From: an uncultured Clostridia bacterium
GTDB lineage: Bacteria > Bacillota > Clostridia > Christensenellales > UBA1750
DNA length: 64,000 nucleotides
Assembly (NCBI GenBank): GCA_904393115.1
Contig: CAJFMX010000009.1
Span: 1-64,000, forward strand
Reading direction: 5' to 3'
Below are positions 59,722 to 64,000 of the stretch, piece by piece; the stretch's first letter is position 1, and the number at the start of each line of letters is the position of its first letter. The position numbers and the translations under genes are program-made. The notes under the pieces were generated by a model. That model was not told the origin of the DNA and did no database searches. It saw only the letters and a list, made by a program, of their open reading frames with translations.

Positions 59722-60717
59722 TCAGGATTGCGGCGCTCTCTGCGCCTCCCAGAAGGCGACCGCCTCGTCCAGCCAGCCCTCGGCGACCGTCCCGGTGCCC
59801 AGGCCAAAGCCGTGGGGCAGGCCGGGATAGTGGTGGAACTCCGTGGGGATGCCCAGGTCCTGCAGGGCCTGGAGCCTGCGCTCCATGGTGCGCCAGTTCG
59901 CGATCCAGTCGCTCTCGCCCACGCAGGCAAAGGTGGGCGGGTCCTCCGGCGTGTACTCCGCATGCCCCGTGTACTGCAGGACCACGGCCGCGGGCCGGGG
60001 CAGGTCCTCCTCGCCAAAGGCGCCGGGGCCGTAGGAGCCGAGCCATGCGGCCATGCGCGCGCCGGCCGATCCGCCCCAGAGGGAATAGCCCTCCGTGTCC
60101 ACCTCCAGCTCCCCGGCGTGGGCAAAGATCCAGGCGATGGCGCGGGCCAGGTCCTCGCAGGCGGTCTGCGCGCCGGGGCGGTAGATCAGGGCAAAGGCGT
60201 TGTAGCCGCGCTTGGAGAGCTCCAGCGCGTGGGGGAAGCTGTCCTGCATGGCGCCGACGTAGGCAAAGCCGCCGCCCGCGTTGCAGACGGCAAAGGGCGC
60301 GCCCGCCTCCCCTTTGAAGAAGAACAGGCCGGTGTCCGCCTTGTCCGGGTCCTGCGCCTTCTCCGCCTCGGTATAGATGTCGTAGAACACCGTCTCGCCC
60401 ACCTCGGCGCGCTGCCAGAGGGTGTTGACGATCTCCACCGTCTCCTCCGGGTCGATGTTGTTGTACCAGGTCAGCTGCAGTTCGCCCAGCGTGTCGCCGC
60501 TCCAATAGCCGGTGTCCACCGGGAAGAGCGGGCGGCCATAGTCCCCAAAAACCTCGTCCTGCAGGACCGCCTCGACCGGCGTGTCCGCCGTAAACGGGCC
60601 TGTGGGTTCCTGCTGCACGCGGTCCGCCGGCGCGGCGCGGTCCGCTCCCCCGGCGCTGCACCCTGTCAGGCTCAGGGCCAGACAGAGCGCGGATGCGAGG
60701 ATCGCCGTTCCCTTCAA
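59722..60717 (-). CDS. Alpha/beta-hydrolase lipoprotein
   Basis: This 331-residue lipoprotein (lipobox SLTGC) has an esterase domain with GGGFAYVGAMQDS (oxyanion region), the nucleophile elbow WGGSAGARMA, and a late LPHGFGLGTG histidine. It resembles the hydrolase half of the fusion protein at 55687-57096. It starts with TTG at 60717. It is the first gene after the LysR terminator and the likely start of the locus at 54.3-60.7 kb. Confidence 0.85.
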   Translation of the reverse strand: MKGTAILASALCLALSLTGCSAGGADRAAPADRVQQEPTGPFTADTPVEAVLQDEVFGDYGRPLFPVDTGYWSGDTLGELQLTWYNNIDPEETVEIVNTLWQRAEVGETVFYDIYTEAEKAQDPDKADTGLFFFKGEAGAPFAVCNAGGGFAYVGAMQDSFPHALELSKRGYNAFALIYRPGAQTACEDLARAIAWIFAHAGELEVDTEGYSLWGGSAGARMAAWLGSYGPGAFGEEDLPRPAAVVLQYTGHAEYTPEDPPTFACVGESDWIANWRTMERRLQALQDLGIPTEFHHYPGLPHGFGLGTGTVAEGWLDEAVAFWEAQRAPQS

Positions 60718-60745
60718 CGCCTTTCACGCTCCCTTCATGGCCCTC

Positions 60746-60782
60746 ATTATAAAAAAATCGAGGCTTCCAAAGAAGTCTCGAT
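60746..60782 (-). terminator. LysR terminator overlapping the next promoter
   Basis: ATCGAG (60757-60762) pairs with CTCGAT (60777-60782), with CTTC/GAAG inside, and T6 follows on the minus strand (60756-60751). The same T-tract runs into TATAAT (60751-60746), a likely -10 box for the hydrolase lipoprotein gene. The -35 region would lie in the hairpin and is weak. Confidence 0.7.
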
Positions 60783-60800
60783 TCGTTACTCAGTATTTAC

Positions 60801-61712
60801 TTATGGGTTTACAGTCCTTCTGTTCCGCGTCGCCTTTTCGACCGCGCGCAGGAAGTTCTGCACCAGGGGCGAGGGCTCGCGCGCGTGCAGCAGTCCGAAG
60901 GGAATCGTGTAATTCCAATCCACGGGCAGGATCTTGAGCAGGGGGTGCACGTAGCGCCAATTTTCCACGGCCATCAGCACGCAGTTGTTGTTTTCGCACT
61001 GGTTAAAGGCGCCCACGTCGTAAAAGTCGAAGTCGACGATGTGGATCTGCGGGTGATTTTTCCAGATGTCGTCGCGGAGCATGTCCACGTAATGGCTCCA
61101 GTCCCGGCGCATGAGCATCAGGTTTTCCCCGTAGAGATCCTGCACGGTCAGCCGGTCCTTCCCGGCCAGGCGGTGGTGAACGGAGACCGCGCAGCAGATG
61201 GGCTCGCGCGAGATCTCCAGCCCCGCGCACCGGCGCAGGTTGAGCATCGTCTCGTCGAAAATGCCCGCGACCACGTCGATGTTCTTTCCGAGGTTGCCCA
61301 GGATTTCCCGCGCGTTCTCCGGCGTGTTGTCAAAGGGCACGAGCTGAAACTTGGTGCCCGGGCAGTCCTCCTGGAGCCTGGGCCACAGGTCCACGAGCAC
61401 CTGCGCCGGCGTCATGGGCGAGGTGCCGATGCGGATCACGCTCTCGCCCGCCTGCATGGCGTTTTTCGCCCGCGTGACGGAGTCCTTGCAGTACTGGATG
61501 ATGTACTTGGCGTCCTGGACCAGGGACCGCCCAGCGCTCGTCAGCTGCAATCCCCGATGCGTGCGGACGAAGAGCTGCACGTCCAGGCTCTCCTCCAGCA
61601 GGTTGATCTGCTTGATGACCGCCGGCGGAGAGATGTACAGCCGCTCGGCCGCCTTGTTGAAGCTGCCGGCCTCCGCCACGCAGAGAAACGTCTCCAGCTG
61701 CGGATTGTACAC
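60801..61712 (-). CDS. LysR family transcriptional regulator
   Basis: The 303-residue LysR protein has the N-terminal helix-turn-helix LETFLCVAEAGSFNKAAERL and VQLFVRTHRG, then a periplasmic-binding-like effector domain. It is full length. GTG 61712 is seven bases after AAGGGAGGG. It lies directly upstream of, and on the same strand as, the hydrolase/flavodoxin locus and is the best candidate for its regulator. Confidence 0.92.
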   Translation of the reverse strand: MYNPQLETFLCVAEAGSFNKAAERLYISPPAVIKQINLLEESLDVQLFVRTHRGLQLTSAGRSLVQDAKYIIQYCKDSVTRAKNAMQAGESVIRIGTSPMTPAQVLVDLWPRLQEDCPGTKFQLVPFDNTPENAREILGNLGKNIDVVAGIFDETMLNLRRCAGLEISREPICCAVSVHHRLAGKDRLTVQDLYGENLMLMRRDWSHYVDMLRDDIWKNHPQIHIVDFDFYDVGAFNQCENNNCVLMAVENWRYVHPLLKILPVDWNYTIPFGLLHAREPSPLVQNFLRAVEKATRNRRTVNP

Positions 61713-61762
61713 GGGAATTCCCTCCCTTCCACGAAATGAACGGATATAACGGCGTTTTTTTC

Positions 61763-61791
61763 ATTATACCCCAGGCCGGACCGCGGCGCAA
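61763..61791 (-). promoter_or_regulatory. Promoter of the LysR gene
   Basis: On the minus strand TTGCGC (61791-61786) and TATAAT (61768-61763) are 17 bp apart. Confidence 0.65.
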
Positions 61792-61808
61792 TCGGTTTTC
61801 CCGGCCCC

Positions 61809-61865
61809 AAAAACGCGCGGCGCCGGGGCGTCTCCCGGCAGAAGGGGGGAGGCGCTCCGGCGCCG
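61809..61865 (-). terminator. Terminator of the marR-MATE operon
   Basis: CGGCGCCGG (61818-61826) pairs with CCGGCGCCG (61857-61865), and a T5 tract follows on the minus strand (61813-61809). Confidence 0.7.
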
Positions 61866-61879
61866 TCTTTTTCTGAAGT

Positions 61880-63256
61880 TTATCCCACGGGCTGCGCAGG
61901 CGGGTCGTTGGCGATCTGCTTTTCCTTTTCCCGGAACTCCTTGCGGAAGCGGAGCAGGACCCAGACGGACAGGACCGCCGCCAGCACGGCCGTGCCGGGG
62001 AAGTTCATCCACAGGCCCGTCAGGCCCAGCGGGTAGAAGACCAGGATCAGCAGCACCGGGAAGACCAGCGCCGTGCAGACCGAGATGCACGCGGCGTACA
62101 GCGACTTTTCCACGGCGAGCATGTAGCTCTGCGCGGCGAAGGAAAACCAGCGCACGATGTAGGTCAGGCTGAAGATCTGCAGCGCCCCCACGGCGATGGG
62201 CAGGACCTCCGCGCCGTCCCCGCTGACGAAGAGGCGCGCCAGGAATTCCGGCCAGAGGGCGATGACGACCGTCGAGAGCAGGGAGACGATGGCGCTGGCC
62301 GTAAAGCAGCACTTCTCGATGGCCTTGACGCGGTCCAGCCGGCGCGCGCCCCAGTTGTAGCCCACGGCGGGCTGCAGGGAGTCGCACATGCCGTACAACA
62401 GGGGCTGGATGAACCCGTCGACATACATCAGGATGCCGTAGACCGAGACCGCCGTCTCGCCGCCCATGCGCACGAGCATCAGGTTCATCAGGATCGAGGT
62501 GATGCGGCCGGCGATGTTGTTGAGGAAGTTGGGGCTGCCGCAGGCGACGATCTGGCGGAACATGCGCTTGCTGAAGCGCGGGCGCGTCAACCGGAGCAGC
62601 ATCTTTCCCCGCGCAAAGGGGATAAAGGCGATGATCGCACAGATCGCCATGCCCAGGGCCGAGCCCAGCGCCGCCCCCCAGATTCCCCAGTGGAACACGG
62701 AGAGAAAGAGGAATTCCAGGACCACGATCAGCACGGACATCAGGATGTTGAGCAGCATGCTGCCCTTGATCTTGCCGCTGATGCGCAGGTAGTTATCCAT
62801 GGCAAAGATGATCGTGGTCACGGGGGAACAGATTGCGTAGGTGCGCAGGTACTGCACGGCCATCTCGGCAAAGTCCCCCCTGGCGCCCATCAGGGCCATG
62901 AGCCCCGGCGCCGCCGCGTAGAGGATTGCGCCGAGCGCAGCGCCCGCGCCGACGATCATCAGGCACGCGCAGGTGAAGTAGTTGTTCGCCTTCTCCTGAT
63001 CGCCCTCGCCAAGGCCGATGGAGATGGGCACCGAGGAGCCAACGCCCACAAGGTCCGCAATGGAAAAATTGATGATGACAAACGGCATGGCCAGGTTGAG
63101 CGCGGCAAAGGCCGTATCGCCCAGGTACTGCCCCACCAGGATGCCGTCGATGAGTTGGTATAGCGCCGAAGCCAGCATGCTTATCGCGCCGGGCAGCGCC
63201 GCGACAAAGAACAAGCGCAGCGGCGGGGTTTTGATAAACAGCTCGTTGGAGTTCAA
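61880..63256 (-). CDS. MATE family efflux transporter
   Basis: This 458-residue MATE protein has LYQLIDGILVGQYLGD, ALNLAMPFVIINFSIADLVG, and ISIGLGEGDQEKA at the first repeat, and SVYGILMYVDGFIQPLL in the second. It is a second, distant relative of the MATE at 54265-55647. The TTG start overlaps the marR stop by four bases (TTGA) and follows GAGAGGAGG. It is likely derepressed when MarR releases DNA. Confidence 0.92.
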   Translation of the reverse strand: MNSNELFIKTPPLRLFFVAALPGAISMLASALYQLIDGILVGQYLGDTAFAALNLAMPFVIINFSIADLVGVGSSVPISIGLGEGDQEKANNYFTCACLMIVGAGAALGAILYAAAPGLMALMGARGDFAEMAVQYLRTYAICSPVTTIIFAMDNYLRISGKIKGSMLLNILMSVLIVVLEFLFLSVFHWGIWGAALGSALGMAICAIIAFIPFARGKMLLRLTRPRFSKRMFRQIVACGSPNFLNNIAGRITSILMNLMLVRMGGETAVSVYGILMYVDGFIQPLLYGMCDSLQPAVGYNWGARRLDRVKAIEKCCFTASAIVSLLSTVVIALWPEFLARLFVSGDGAEVLPIAVGALQIFSLTYIVRWFSFAAQSYMLAVEKSLYAACISVCTALVFPVLLILVFYPLGLTGLWMNFPGTAVLAAVLSVWVLLRFRKEFREKEKQIANDPPAQPVG

Positions 63257-63738
63257 GGAACGTCCTCCTCTCTTTCGTTGCCCTTTCCGGCGGCGCCTTG
63301 GCCGCCCCGTTGACTGAGTTCTTCCAACAGGCAGTCGGCAAAATACCCGACCGCCTCCACAAATTCCGGGGAAAAGCGGCTGCACGTGCGCTCCATCGCG
63401 GCGCGCTCGGCGGCGTAGACGTCCCGGAGGATCTCCTGGGCCCGCTTGCGCCCCTCCTCCGTCAGGACGATCTGCTTGTCCCGGCCCCCTCCCTGGGGAA
63501 GCAGCGTCGCATATCCTTCCCGGACCAGCGCCTTGACCGTGGTGTTGACGGTGGTCTTGGGCATGAGCCAGTCCCGGACGATCTGCTGCTGGGTGTGCGC
63601 GCCCCCGTCGTCCAGAGCGTAGAGCACGTTGAGTTCATTTTCCTTGACGCCGCGCCGGCGCGAAAAGAGGTAATAGGCCTCGCCCATCCGCACATCGGCC
63701 GACATCAGCTTCCGAATCCGCTCCTTGCTTTTGTCCAT
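63253..63738 (-). CDS. MarR family transcriptional regulator
   Basis: The 161-residue winged-helix protein has the MarR core: ENELNVLYALDDGG, QQQIVRDWLMPKTTVNTTVK as recognition helix, and a QGGGRDKQIVLTEEGRK wing. ATG 63738 is preceded by AAGGGGG at six bases. It is the first gene of the operon with the MATE gene and very likely represses it through the palindrome just upstream. Confidence 0.93.
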   Translation of the reverse strand: MDKSKERIRKLMSADVRMGEAYYLFSRRRGVKENELNVLYALDDGGAHTQQQIVRDWLMPKTTVNTTVKALVREGYATLLPQGGGRDKQIVLTEEGRKRAQEILRDVYAAERAAMERTCSRFSPEFVEAVGYFADCLLEELSQRGGQGAAGKGNEREEDVP

Positions 63739-63751
63739 TCCCATCCCCCTT

Positions 63752-63811
63752 TTTGTACGAATTCGTACAAAGCACGCCTTCTATTATACCGATCTCCATT
63801 GGGATTCTCCA
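63752..63811 (-). promoter_or_regulatory. Promoter and MarR operator
   Basis: On the minus strand TATAAT (63788-63783) lies 17 bp from TGGAGA (63811-63806). Just downstream of the expected transcription start is the perfect 20-bp palindrome TTTGTACGAATTCGTACAAA (63752-63771). Confidence 0.85.
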
Positions 63812-63844
63812 CGTAGATTGTGTTAATTCTTCCGCAGGCGCAGA

Positions 63845-63879
63845 AAGGCCCCGCGCTCGCGGGGGGAGCGCGGGGCCTT
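63845..63879 (-). terminator. Probable terminator of the right-edge gene
   Basis: A perfect 14-bp arm (63845-63858) pairs with 63866-63879. Only a short T-rich tract follows on the minus strand, so the strength is uncertain. Confidence 0.6.
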
Positions 63880-63896
63880 GTTCTCTGCGCAAATTC

Positions 63897-64000
63897 TCAG
63901 GGGAGCGGCACGATTTCCCGGATGCGGAGCACGCCGTCCTCCACCGTGAAGCGCACGTCGAAGCCGCCGAATTCCATGCCGTAGACGCGCGCGGCATCGT
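63897..64000 (-). CDS. C-terminal end of an unknown protein (cut by the window)
   Basis: The last 33 or so codons of a minus-strand gene end at a TGA (63899-63897) and read GMEFGGFDVRFTVEDGVLRI, then REIVPLP. This is a plausible protein end, followed by a terminator. I do not recognise the family; nothing more can be said from this fragment. Confidence 0.5.
   Translation of the reverse strand, partial: DAARVYGMEFGGFDVRFTVEDGVLRIREIVPLP

Overview
The window looks like chromosome of an uncultured or poorly known anaerobic, spore-forming Firmicute of class Clostridia. It is high in GC, with strong Shine-Dalgarno sites and many GTG and TTG starts. It carries a cotJABC spore-coat operon, a Re-citrate-synthase-like enzyme, the anaerobic cobalamin route and Gram-positive type lipoproteins. 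I see no rRNA, tRNA, CRISPR array, transposase, phage gene or integration site.

Layout. 0-15 kb: lactonase divergent from an SDR/AAC(3)-like pair, a two-component system, a methionine/threonine/citrate/aspartate block on the minus strand, a DegV protein, and two sugar-phosphate isomerase-like proteins followed by an unknown protein. 15-20 kb: a YitT membrane protein divergent from a MerR regulator, with a textbook MerR promoter between them, then cotJABC, an HxlR relic beside an intact HxlR gene, and an NAD(P)-binding oxidoreductase. 19.5-25.5 kb: response regulator, histidine kinase, ABC ATPase, a permease fused to an M1-type peptidase, and a second permease. 25.6-42.4 kb: a cobalamin riboswitch with its terminator, then 19 tightly coupled genes that cover nearly every step from sirohydrochlorin to adenosylcobalamin. 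42.4-42.7 kb: a tandem intergenic repeat with terminator hairpins.

42.7-51.1 kb, minus strand: a redox run of two aldo/keto reductases, a frameshifted alcohol dehydrogenase, flavin reductase, a RibD/DHFR-like protein, a flavodoxin-like lipoprotein, a hydrolase lipoprotein, a DUF4405-like membrane protein, ApbE and a flavodoxin-family reductase. 51.2-54.2 kb: a second tandem repeat and a three-gene ABC-2 exporter. 54.3-61.7 kb: a MATE exporter, a flavodoxin-like/hydrolase fusion lipoprotein, two more flavodoxin lipoproteins, an iron alcohol dehydrogenase, a hydrolase lipoprotein and a LysR regulator. 61.9-63.8 kb: a MarR/MATE operon with a perfect operator palindrome. The right edge cuts a minus-strand gene.

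The most unusual content is the pair of loci at 42.7-51 and 55.7-61 kb. Both combine secreted flavodoxin-type lipoproteins with secreted alpha/beta-hydrolase lipoproteins and cytosolic oxidoreductases, and in one gene the two lipoprotein types are fused. I infer an uncharacterised cell-surface system that couples redox chemistry to ester or acyl hydrolysis; the sequence does not prove a function. Several frameshifts may be real decay or assembly errors.
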